A stretch of DNA of 9,842 nucleotides from Candidatus Sulfotelmatobacter sp. Its GTDB lineage: Bacteria > Acidobacteriota > Terriglobia > Terriglobales > Acidobacteriaceae. The translations under genes were made by a program, and so were the position numbers. The notes beneath the pieces were generated by a model. That model made no database searches and was not told the DNA's origin. It saw only the letters and a list, made by a program, of their open reading frames with translations. The stretch's first letter is position 1, and every line of letters starts with the position of its first letter. Positions 1 to 5,875 of this stretch are shown piece after piece. The stretch spans positions 1 through 9,842 of the forward strand of contig JASHRE010000175.1 of NCBI GenBank assembly GCA_030037515.1, written 5' to 3'.

Positions 1-774
1 TAGAATCTCGTACCACGCCCAATTTTGGACGTAGTGGAACGCATGTCTTCGCGCCGCTTCCTGGTAGGCAAAGGTAGTTTTCGGATTCAGCGGAAACTGC
101 AGCAGCAAACAGGAACTCACCATGGCGACTTTTTCCGACGTGAGCTGCGCCCCTGGCCTAGACTCACAGTGCCGCATGGCAACCAGCAACGCGCAGAAGG
201 AAAACGGATACACCGACATCATGGGATGCACCACCGCGGCAAACGCCAGCCAGAGCAAGGCCCTCGCATACTTTGCTTTCAGCGTGCAGACCACCGCAAA
301 TACGGATGCAAAGGCCGAGAGATTTCGCGGGTTCAGATACTGATCCATAATGTAGAGTGCAGTTCCCGCGACTGGCAACGTAAGCAAAGCGGCAACCATG
401 CCGACCGCGGCCCATCGCGCTCGCGAACTCGAGAAACACGAACTGGCTAATTGCCAGCAGCCGAGCAGCAGCAGAAAAATGGACGCTACATGCCACAGAA
501 ACAAAACCGCATCGAACGGCAAATGCGTGACTCGCACCGACAGTGCAATCAGGTTCGGAAACAACGTCAGGTGAGCGTGCGACGCAAAAAATTCGCGTCC
601 CATCGGAAACAGCTGTGGGTTCAGAATGCGTTCAATGCCGGGCAGATAAATCTCTGCATCTTCCGCATAGGGATGGTATCCGTGTACGAAGAGCGCTCCC
701 AACGTCAAAAGCAGAAGCAGTATGTGCGGCCGATATGGCTTACGCGTTTGCGATTCGATTTTCGCGGGCTCCAT
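1..774 (-). CDS. Polytopic membrane protein of unknown function (3' end missing)
   Basis: An uninterrupted minus-strand frame runs from an ATG at 774 to the left edge, giving 258 residues with no stop, so the C-terminus lies outside the window. The N-terminus is short and charged. A first membrane segment covers about residues 17-32 (Leu-rich, entered by RPHILLLLL). A loop with the motif GYHPYAEDAEIYLPGIERI (about 35-53) follows. Further hydrophobic stretches lie at about 89-96, 113-129, 141-160, 175-184 and 198-222. An acidic, aromatic loop after the first helix recalls GT-C-like or other polytopic enzymes, but I cannot assign a family. From memory, Acidobacteria carry uncharacterised membrane proteins that share the 'GYHPY.ED...Y' start. 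No spaced Shine-Dalgarno is visible before 774. The frame is continuous and the composition is membrane-like, so the gene is well supported while its function is unknown. Confidence 0.8.
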   Translation of the reverse strand, partial: MEPAKIESQTRKPYRPHILLLLLTLGALFVHGYHPYAEDAEIYLPGIERILNPQLFPMGREFFASHAHLTLFPNLIALSVRVTHLPFDAVLFLWHVASIFLLLLGCWQLASSCFSSSRARWAAVGMVAALLTLPVAGTALYIMDQYLNPRNLSAFASVFAVVCTLKAKYARALLWLAFAAVVHPMMSVYPFSFCALLVAMRHCESRPGAQLTSEKVAMVSSCLLLQFPLNPKTTFAYQEAARRHAFHYVQNWAWYEIL

Positions 775-971
775 GACGATGAGAGGTATTAGAAGTAGGT
801 TTATTAAAATAATCTTTGTCGGAATTATGAGATCGACAGAAAAACAAGCCTCTTAGCTTACAACTTGTTTGGCCGCCTGCGCTCAGGTTGTAACCATGTA
901 TTCCAAGCCCAGGAAAGTTCGAGCGTTCCTGTATCCGCATCTCGCGTAGGTGGTGTAGCATCTAGGTAATA
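775..971. promoter_or_regulatory. AT-rich divergent promoter region with competing hairpins
   Basis: This gap separates the divergent membrane-protein and permease genes and should hold both promoters. It is visibly richer in A/T than its flanks near 795-850. Candidate -10 hexamers are TAAAAT at 805-810 (plus) and TCTAAT at 793-788 (minus, 13 bases before the start codon at 774). No convincing -35 partner was found for either. Two short inverted repeats overlap: AACAAG (843-848) with CTTGTT (864-869), and TTACAAC (858-864) with GTTGTAA (887-893). They share base 864, so both full stems cannot form at once. Nothing else in the gap looks coding. Confidence 0.35.
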
Positions 972-2213
972 ATGCCCGCACTCAGCACGCACAGGATTGT
1001 GCGCCCCAAACTGGCTCTGGGCGAAATCATGAGTTTCGCCTACGACACGTTCTGCAGCAACAAGGTTCGCTTTGCCTTGACTGCGCTGGGCATGGTCATA
1101 GGCACAGCTTCGTTGATCCTGGTCGTGACAATTGGCATGACGGGACGCCAGTATGCGCTTCGCCAGATTCAATCGATTGGGACCAACGAAATCTGGGCGG
1201 AATATCAGGGTGGGACGGAGCGCATTGGCAACAGCGCGCCCGATCTTTTGACCATGGGCGATCTGGACGCGATCCGCGAGGACGTCCCCGGAATCGTTTC
1301 CGCCAGCCCGGTGCTGCAGTTGAATGATCGCGTCGCCGTGGGCAGTGGCAAGGAGCGCGACCTCGTCATTCTCGGCGTCTCTGCCGAATACGTGAACGTC
1401 CGCGACTTGGTTGTTCCCGCCGGACGCTTCTTCGATCAGGAGGACGCGCTCGCTCATAACAAGGTCGCGGTCATCATCGACCGCATGGCGATTCAGCTCT
1501 ATGGGTCGTCTCAGGCGGCGATCGGGAAGATCCTGAAGCTCAACGGCCTTCCCTTCACCGTGATTGGAACTTTCAAGGAGCGCGTAGAAACTTTTGGCCA
1601 GACAGAGATTGTCGATAACACGATACTGATTCCTTACTCCGTCAGCCTGTACTTCACACAGACGCCCCAAATCAAGATGCTGTATTTTTCCATGGCGGAT
1701 TCGGCCATGGTTCCTGCGGCGACTGCCGAGATCAAGCGCGTGATTCAGCCCCGGCATCGCTCCGAATCTGTCTACAACGTCGATAATCTCACCGCCGTGC
1801 TCGCGATGATGAATCGTATCGCCACCGGTCTGACGTGGGTTTTGTTTCTTGTCTCCCTGGTCACTTTGATCGTCAGCGGCATTGGGATCATGAACATCAT
1901 GCTGGCCACGGTGACGTCGCGTATTCGCGAAATTGGCATCCGCAAAGCGATTGGTGCGACCAACGCGGAGATTCGCCTGCAATTTCTCGCTGAAGCCATT
2001 CTGATCTCGTTCGTTGGCGGCATCGTCGGAGTGATTGTGGGCCTGGCCATCCCTTATTCGGTGCACTTTTTCACCAGCTTTCACATACCCATCTCGGGCT
2101 TGTCGGCGATCATTGCCATCGTGGTGTCGTCCGTGGTGGGAATCATCTTCGGAACGGTGCCAGCTGCACGCGCTGCGCAGCTCGACCCGGTTGAAAGCCT
2201 CCGCTACGAGTAA
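972..2213 (+). CDS. ABC transporter permease, MacB/FtsX family
   Basis: The 413-residue protein has the classic MacB-type permease plan. The first transmembrane helix (about 35-56) sits after a KVRFALTALGMVIGTAS motif. A large extracytoplasmic (periplasmic core) domain spans about 60-280. Three C-terminal helices follow at about 286-310, 338-361 and 376-396. The FtsX-like signature lies at 303-333 (GIGIMNIML, then IREIGIRKAIGAT), and the C-terminus is the typical PAARAAQLDPVESLRYE. Such permeases couple a cytoplasmic ATPase to export of substrates or to mechanical transmission across the envelope. No ATPase gene is adjacent: the next 560 bases are non-coding, so the partner must be encoded elsewhere. 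The start at 972 keeps the usual LALGEI amphipathic N-terminus; a later Met at 1029 is possible. No strong Shine-Dalgarno is visible. Substrate unknown. Confidence 0.9.
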   Translation: MPALSTHRIVRPKLALGEIMSFAYDTFCSNKVRFALTALGMVIGTASLILVVTIGMTGRQYALRQIQSIGTNEIWAEYQGGTERIGNSAPDLLTMGDLDAIREDVPGIVSASPVLQLNDRVAVGSGKERDLVILGVSAEYVNVRDLVVPAGRFFDQEDALAHNKVAVIIDRMAIQLYGSSQAAIGKILKLNGLPFTVIGTFKERVETFGQTEIVDNTILIPYSVSLYFTQTPQIKMLYFSMADSAMVPAATAEIKRVIQPRHRSESVYNVDNLTAVLAMMNRIATGLTWVLFLVSLVTLIVSGIGIMNIMLATVTSRIREIGIRKAIGATNAEIRLQFLAEAILISFVGGIVGVIVGLAIPYSVHFFTSFHIPISGLSAIIAIVVSSVVGIIFGTVPAARAAQLDPVESLRYE

Positions 2214-2222
2214 GTTGCAGAA

Positions 2223-2243
2223 AAATTGATGGGTTCTCAATTT
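2223..2243 (+). terminator. Weak stem-loop after the permease gene
   Basis: Just past the permease stop, AAATTGA (2223-2229) and TCAATTT (2237-2243) form a perfect 7-bp stem with a 7-base loop. The stem is A/T-rich and only three T residues close it, so it would be a poor intrinsic terminator. A second perfect hairpin, GCGGGT-aac-ACCCGC, lies at 2282-2296 and has no T tract. Confidence 0.25.
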
Positions 2244-2393
2244 GTGACCGGCGTCCTTGCGGAATTTTTATGTACAAGCAAGCGGGTAACACCCGCGCGG
2301 CCACAGATGCCATCGCCTGCGCTTTAGCGGACTGGACCGGGGGGCTGGTGCTATGCTCAGCGCGTTCAGAAACAATGAGGGGCGCCTGAATAT

Positions 2394-2613
2394 GCAGATT
2401 TTACGAACCACCGGCTGGCTCTGCGGGACAGACTTTGGTCGGCATCACCATCACTGACTCCGGGAACGAAGGCCGGCAACTTGCGAATGCTGGCCGCACT
2501 GAGGGTTTCCACCGCCGCACTGCAGACACCCTGCTCTGCTCCGATGGACGGATTGCGGCAAGGTTTTTTCGCGCACAAAACCACAAAGCCGGGCTGGCTG
2601 GCCCGGCTCTTTT
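2394..2613 (+). ncRNA. Candidate structured RNA upstream of a strong terminator (boundaries approximate)
   Basis: The stretch has no convincing reading frame but many consecutive stems ending at a terminator. GCAGA (about 2395) pairs with TCTGC downstream. GGCCGGCA (2471-2478) pairs with TGCTGGCC (2488-2495) over 8 bp including one G-U. AGGGT and ACCCT pair across about 21 bases. TCCG-atgga-CGGA forms a small hairpin. GGTTTT (2562-2567) pairs with AAAACC (2577-2582) just before the terminator hairpin. I could not match it to SRP RNA, tmRNA or RNase P by their conserved cores; 6S RNA, or an Acidobacteria-specific RNA such as the Acido-1 motif, cannot be excluded by eye. The 5' end is a guess, since only a weak TATGCT (2352-2357) precedes it. 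It may instead be the leftover 3' region of the permease transcript. Confidence 0.25.
2587..2613 (+). terminator. Intrinsic terminator, possibly bidirectional
   Basis: AGCCGGGC (2587-2594) and GCCCGGCT (2601-2608) form a perfect 8-bp G/C-rich stem with a 6-base loop, followed by CTTTT. On the minus strand the same hairpin is followed by TTTGTGGTTTTG. It could therefore also end leftward transcription from the small gene at 2779-3060. Confidence 0.6.
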
Positions 2614-2778
2614 CGCATTGTGTCTAGACCCCCAGAATTTCGAAGACGGTTACAATCCACCTTCACTGTTTCCGCGCTTTTTCACGCAACGCGCCGGTTT
2701 AACTCTGGGCTTGTAGAACTCCGTAATACAGTTTGTAACCACCAAAAACCGATTTTGGCTTGCCGCCAGGATGCTGGG

Positions 2779-3060
2779 CTACATCACCAGAGCGAGATTC
2801 TCCAATTCGTGCTGCAGGACCGGCAGTGCGCATCCCGCCATTTCGACGCGGCCAGCGGCATCGAGCGCCGCCTTGGGAGAAACCCCATATCCACGCCCCA
2901 TCAAGAACACCTGAAGCAACTCGGCCGCCTCGTATGAGTCGATCATTCCGCCCTGAAGCAGATCGCTGCGCAGAGCCGCCAGCTCTGTTATGGTGAACCT
3001 GTCTTTGTCGTTCCTGAGCACCTCGCTCGTCAATCTGTCGTCCATCAGCGTATCTTTCAT
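2779..3060 (-). CDS. Small hypothetical protein, 93 residues
   Basis: I do not recognise a named family. The ATG at 3060 is preceded by GGAGGTGAT with 7 bases between, an almost ideal match to the 16S rRNA anti-Shine-Dalgarno, which strongly supports translation. In-frame GTG and ATG codons at 3072 and 3069 lie inside or against that site, so 3060 is the better start. The protein looks soluble and mostly helical, with no signal peptide or membrane segment. It is acidic near the N-terminus (MKDTLMDDRLTSEV). A Leu-rich helix-like stretch covers about 24-45, a GRGYGVS turn lies near 48-54, and the tail LQHELENLALVM ends exactly at the stop. A single Cys sits near residue 75. It has no same-strand neighbour close enough for an operon; the Trm112-like gene ends about 450 bases upstream. 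It may be a lineage-restricted regulator or accessory protein, but that is a guess. Confidence 0.65.
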   Translation of the reverse strand: MKDTLMDDRLTSEVLRNDKDRFTITELAALRSDLLQGGMIDSYEAAELLQVFLMGRGYGVSPKAALDAAGRVEMAGCALPVLQHELENLALVM

Positions 3061-3067
3061 GGCCGTC

Positions 3068-3076
3068 ATCACCTCC
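3068..3076 (-). promoter_or_regulatory. Near-consensus ribosome binding site of the small gene
   Basis: GGAGGTGAT on the minus strand, 7 bases from the ATG at 3060. It is one of the two strongest sites in the window and decides the start of the 93-residue protein. Confidence 0.7.
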
Positions 3077-3250
3077 GAATCCGACCTTCACTGCTCTTGG
3101 TTCATTAGACTCATCGGCAGCTATCCAAGTTGCATGCAATTCGGATGCCGCAAATGAACTGCACTTGTGGAGATGCCCTCGTGGGTCGCCATATACCTAC
3201 TAACCCCTAGAAATGTCGGAAGTTGCAGTAAGTGGAGGGGGGAATTTTGG

Positions 3251-3324
3251 AGTTGGACTTGTCCTTCGTAACCTCCCGTAATATCGAAAATGACACAATG
3301 TGTTAGTCGGGGACATGTCCAACT
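3251..3324. repeat. Long-armed inverted repeat in a non-coding gap
   Basis: AGTTGGACTTGTCC (3251-3264) and GGACATGTCCAACT (3311-3324) are inverted copies matching at 13 of 14 positions, separated by 46 bases. The right arm contains the perfect 10-bp palindrome GGACATGTCC. GTCCAACTGGAC (3317-3328) and ACGTGCACGT (3333-3342) are further palindromes directly alongside. The 448-base gap 3061-3508 otherwise holds only the upstream region of the small minus-strand gene and the repeat at 3408-3460. It could be a pair of operator sites, the ends of a small non-autonomous element, or a structured RNA; no target duplication was evident. Confidence 0.55.
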
Positions 3325-3407
3325 GGACGAACACGTGCACGTCGGTGCCAGAATTTGGCCGAGTGTGGTGGATTTCGACCAGAGGCGCCGAGCCTTGGCT
3401 CTGCCGG

Positions 3408-3460
3408 ACCCGTTCGACACGCTTCGCTTGAGCAGGACAGGCTCAGGGGGCCTGTCCCTG
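3408..3460. repeat. Interspersed repeat with 8-bp hairpin
   Basis: The stretch begins CCCGTTCGACACGCTTCGC and continues into GGACAGGC (3435-3442), a 7-base loop and GCCTGTCC (3450-3457), a perfect 8-bp stem. It resembles the interspersed 'TTCGACAAGCTCAGGACAGGCTCAGGG' family (two parts: TTCGACAAGCTCAGG, then ACAGGCTCAGGG) common in intergenic DNA of many bacteria. The 12-mer CAGGACAGGCTC recurs at 5750-5761. It lies just past the 3' end of the Trm112-like gene and could act there as a transcript-end hairpin, though no T tract follows. Confidence 0.5.
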
Positions 3461-3508
3461 CATCGATTTCGGCAGGGCTCGAAAGAAGGGGCGCCTGATG
3501 AAGTCGGT

Positions 3509-3676
3509 TTAGGGCTCGATCGTGGCTTGGTCGACGAGCATGATGGGGATGTCGTCTTCTACCCGATACACGCGATGGCAGTGGGTGCACTTCAGAGTTT
3601 CCGGATTCTGACGATATTCGAGCGCATGTTTGCACTCAGGACAAACGAGCATATCGAGAAGGTCTTTTGAAAGCAT
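3509..3676 (-). CDS. Trm112-like zinc-ribbon protein (YcaR/UPF0434 family)
   Basis: The 55-residue protein matches the small Trm112/YcaR family in length and in its opening SKDLLDMLVCPECK. Two cysteine pairs, C12-x2-C15 and C30-x2-C33, form a likely zinc ribbon. The family's C-terminal block is present as VEDDIPIMLVDQA. Trm112 in eukaryotes and archaea activates several methyltransferases; bacterial homologues are small partners or proteins of unknown role, so a methyltransferase-activator function is inference. The frame extends upstream to a GTG at 3712, but that extension is unlike the family. The ATG at 3676 gives the expected N-terminus and has a TACAAT hexamer 9 bases upstream. GAGG lies 1 base from the ATG, too close to work as a normal Shine-Dalgarno. 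It is divergent from folD. Confidence 0.87.
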   Translation of the reverse strand: MLSKDLLDMLVCPECKHALEYRQNPETLKCTHCHRVYRVEDDIPIMLVDQATIEP

Positions 3677-3685
3677 GCCTCGAAG

Positions 3686-3691
3686 ATTGTA
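3686..3691 (-). promoter_or_regulatory. Candidate -10 box of the Trm112-like gene
   Basis: TACAAT (5 of 6 to TATAAT) on the minus strand ends 9 bases before the ATG at 3676, implying a leader of only a few bases. No good -35 was found. It lies inside the alternative GTG-started frame, which favours the shorter start. Confidence 0.35.
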
Positions 3692-3903
3692 CGACGGAAT
3701 CAAAAACTTCACGCCGACTCAAATGAAGCAATCGAAGCCCGCGGCGTTGCGTCGCAAAACCGTGCATTTGGCGCGCTTCGCTTGCTCAGCAGACTCAGAG
3801 GCGGTCTGCGGATTGCCCGGATCCTTCGCGGCGCAACGTGAGCTGGCTCAGGACAAGCCGACCGACCGGGCGGTATCGACGTTTTGGCCTCTCAACAACA
3901 GTG

Positions 3904-3909
3904 TAAGAT
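3904..3909 (+). promoter_or_regulatory. Candidate -10 box of folD
   Basis: TAAGAT, preceded by TG with one base between TG and nothing else (TGTAAGAT), ends 9 bases before the folD ATG. The -35 region is poor (TTTTGG with a 16-base spacer). If used, the leader would be about 2-4 bases. No Shine-Dalgarno precedes folD. The rest of the gap 3677-3918 shows only a weak fragment of the interspersed repeat near 3773-3800. Confidence 0.35.
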
Positions 3910-3918
3910 TGGATACAG

Positions 3919-4860
3919 ATGCCCGCGAAAATTCTTGATGGAACAAAGATCGCGCAGGAGATCCGTGCCGAAGTTGCAGCGGAAGTGCGCAATCTGGCCT
4001 CAGCCGGGCAGCGTCCCGGGCTGGCGGTGGTTCTCGTGGGGCACAATCCGGCTTCTGAGATTTATGTTCGTGGAAAGGTAAAGGCATGCGAGGAGGTCGG
4101 CATCTTTAGCAAAAAACTGGATCCGCCGGAGTCGGTTACCACGCCGGAGATGCTGAATCTGATTGAATACCTGAATCGGCGCGATGAGATCGATGGCATT
4201 CTCGTACAGCTTCCGCTGCCCCCGCAGGTCGATGCGAAGGCTGTGTTGCTGGCGGTCGATCCCGCGAAAGATGTTGACGGATTCCATCCCATGAACGTGG
4301 GCTTTCTGTCGACCCAGCGTCCGGGTCTGGTTCCGTGCACTCCGGCGGGAATAATGGAAATCCTGACGCGCAGCAAAATTCCGGTTGCGGGCCGGGAAGC
4401 CGTCGTTGTGGGCCGCAGCGACATTGTCGGGAAACCTGCGGCGATGCTGCTGCTCAACGCCAATGCGACGGTGACAGTCTGTCATTCGAAGACGCATGAT
4501 CTGCCGGCGGTGTGTCGGCGCGCTGACATCTTGGTCGCCGCGGTCGGACGCGCGGGCATGATCACGCGCAAGTACGTAAAACCGGGAGCGAGTGTCGTTG
4601 ATGTCGGGATGAACACGGTCAGCGATCCGACAGAGTTCCGGCGATTCTTCGCGGGGAATGCGAAGCGGGAAGAGACATTCGGCCAGAAAGGATCGACGCT
4701 GATTGGCGATGTGCATCCGGAGGTCGCGGAAGTCGCGGGAGCGATTACCCCCGTGCCTGGTGGAGTTGGGCCACTGACCATCGCGATGCTGATGTTCAAC
4801 ACGCTCAAGGCGATGAAGATGCGGCGAGGCAGCCGCGTGCCGGAAGAATCTAGGGCTTAG
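3919..4860 (+). CDS. folD: Bifunctional methylenetetrahydrofolate dehydrogenase/cyclohydrolase FolD
   Basis: FolD oxidises 5,10-methylene-tetrahydrofolate to methenyl- and then hydrolyses it to 10-formyl-tetrahydrofolate in the cytoplasm, feeding purine and formyl-Met synthesis. The 313-residue product shows the family blocks in order: substrate-site YVRGKVKACEEVGI with Y49 and catalytic K53, QLPLP (97-101), DVDGF (118-122), PCTPAG (139-144), the nucleotide-binding GRSDIVGKPAA (165-175), and the C-terminal ITPVPGGVGPLTIAML (276-291). The start at 3919 gives the expected MPAKILDG N-terminus. It is longer than E. coli FolD (288) mainly because about 20 extra residues (roughly 234-258, FRRFFAGNAKREETFGQKG) lie between the DVGMN strand and the GDVHPEV block. 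coaE follows on the same strand after 93 bases. Assignment is very secure. Confidence 0.97.
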   Translation: MPAKILDGTKIAQEIRAEVAAEVRNLASAGQRPGLAVVLVGHNPASEIYVRGKVKACEEVGIFSKKLDPPESVTTPEMLNLIEYLNRRDEIDGILVQLPLPPQVDAKAVLLAVDPAKDVDGFHPMNVGFLSTQRPGLVPCTPAGIMEILTRSKIPVAGREAVVVGRSDIVGKPAAMLLLNANATVTVCHSKTHDLPAVCRRADILVAAVGRAGMITRKYVKPGASVVDVGMNTVSDPTEFRRFFAGNAKREETFGQKGSTLIGDVHPEVAEVAGAITPVPGGVGPLTIAMLMFNTLKAMKMRRGSRVPEESRA

Positions 4861-4953
4861 AATCTTTCCCCGCCGAGCATGCCGAGCAGAGTTTCTGAAA
4901 AGGCGGTCTCGGTGACCTCTCTGGGCCTCGGCCGTAAGTGTTTGCCAACTCTC

Positions 4954-5607
4954 ATGCTGAAAGTCGGTCTTACAGGTGGGATCGCGTCGGGCAAGTCGGT
5001 CGTAGGAGAGATGTTGGTCGCCCTGGGCGCGCATCTGGTGCAGGCCGATCGTATTGCCCACTCGCTGATGCAGCCGGGGGAAGCGGTTTACAACGAAGTC
5101 GTCCGACACTTCGGACGCGAGATTCTTAACCCCGATGGAAGCGTGAACCGCGGCAAGCTCGCGGAAGCGGCGTTCGGTTCGCGGACCGATGGTGAAGGCG
5201 GCCTCGTCTCGCGCATTGCGGAACTGAACCGCATCGTGCACCCGGCAGTGCTGCGCAGCCAGAACGAATGGATGCAGGCCATCGGCGAGCAGAATCCTCA
5301 CGCCGTCGCAATTGTCGAAGCGGCGCTGATTCTCGAAGCAGGCGCGAAAAACCAGTTCGACGAACTGATCATCGTTACGTGCAGCGACGAGCAACGGATC
5401 GCTCGCTTCGCCGCCCGGCAGAGGCTGGGATATCGAGAGGCGGCGGCTGAAGTTCGACGCAGGATGGCGGCGCAGCTTCCGGACGCAGAAAAGGCCAAGG
5501 CCGCGGATTTCGTGATCGACAATTCCGGATCGCTACAACATACGCGCGAGCAGATCCGGCAAGTCTGGGGTGAACTGCATGCTGCAGCCCAGCGGAATGC
5601 GCTTTGA
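4954..5607 (+). CDS. coaE: Dephospho-CoA kinase CoaE
   Basis: CoaE phosphorylates the 3'-hydroxyl of dephospho-CoA with ATP, the final step of coenzyme A synthesis, in the cytosol. The protein opens with the P-loop GLTGGIASGKS (residues 5-15). QAD (30-32) with H36 follows, in the position of the family's DAD substrate motif. LNRIVHPAV comes next, then the core strand VEAALILEAG (usually PLLFE in relatives). The lid/helix region RIARFAARQRLGYREAAAEVRRRM precedes ADFVIDNSGS near the C-terminus. The ATG at 4954 gives 217 residues, in line with the family at about 200. An earlier in-frame ATG at 4879 would add 25 residues before the P-loop strand and is unlikely. No clear Shine-Dalgarno precedes 4954. 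TAGAAT (4858-4863), overlapping the folD stop, could be its own -10 box. Confidence 0.95.
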   Translation: MLKVGLTGGIASGKSVVGEMLVALGAHLVQADRIAHSLMQPGEAVYNEVVRHFGREILNPDGSVNRGKLAEAAFGSRTDGEGGLVSRIAELNRIVHPAVLRSQNEWMQAIGEQNPHAVAIVEAALILEAGAKNQFDELIIVTCSDEQRIARFAARQRLGYREAAAEVRRRMAAQLPDAEKAKAADFVIDNSGSLQHTREQIRQVWGELHAAAQRNAL

Positions 5608-5732
5608 AAGCCTGAACCGATCCGGACGCGCGCTGTTGCATCGCGGCTTTCTTATAAAGGAGGTGCGCCCGGCCATCCCGCCAACCCCACACCGGCCTGT
5701 TGGGGACCACGGTTCCCGCGGGTCGTTGAGAT

Positions 5733-5805
5733 CCCTTCGCCATTCGGGTCAGGACAGGCTCTTCCACTGCGCAACGTTGGCTTGCTCAGGATGACGAGCA
5801 AAGCC
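5733..5805. repeat. Interspersed repeat mosaic between coaE and the HtrA gene
   Basis: The region reads CCCTTCGCCATTCGGGTCAG, then CAGGACAGGCTC (5750-5761, identical to 3433-3444), then TTGCTCAGGATGACG, the usual end of this repeat type. GGCTTGCTC (5779-5787) pairs with GAGCAAAGCC (5796-5805) with one bulged A and an 8-base loop, a possible transcript-end structure for coaE without a T tract. The whole gap 5608-5875 shows no gene. Confidence 0.45.
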
Positions 5806-5831
5806 GAGAAACCCCCAGGGCGCCAGCGGGT

Positions 5832-5837
5832 TAAAAT
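5832..5837 (+). promoter_or_regulatory. Candidate -10 box of the HtrA gene
   Basis: TAAAAT (5 of 6 to consensus) lies 38 bases before the ATG at 5876, leaving a leader of about 30 bases. No recognisable -35 box and no Shine-Dalgarno are seen. Confidence 0.35.
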
Positions 5838-5875
5838 CTATAGGGATCTTTCCCGGCCACGATTGCGTACATTTT

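Noticed and set aside
858..2240. 460-codon minus-strand frame opposite the permease gene
   Set aside because: It is a shadow of the permease. The predicted protein is an unlikely mix rich in Arg, His and Asp with no motifs, while the plus strand has a complete MacB-type permease.
2435..2716. 93-codon plus-strand frame through the structured region
   Set aside because: It has no ribosome site and no family resemblance, and it crosses the intrinsic terminator at 2587-2613.
3290..3670. 126-codon plus-strand frame opposite the Trm112-like gene
   Set aside because: Its second half is the exact antisense of the zinc-ribbon gene and its first half runs through repeats.
4879..4953. Earlier ATG for CoaE
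   Set aside because: It would add 25 residues before the P-loop strand, unlike the family, and has no ribosome site.
4000..5394. 464-codon minus-strand frame opposite folD and coaE
   Set aside because: It spans two secure plus-strand genes and their gap, and its composition (His/Arg/Asn-rich) is typical of antisense translation in GC-rich DNA.
5656..5797. AAAGGAGGTG motif followed by an open frame
   Set aside because: It resembles a ribosome site, but the only candidate start (GTG) overlaps it and the frame runs through interspersed repeat sequence.
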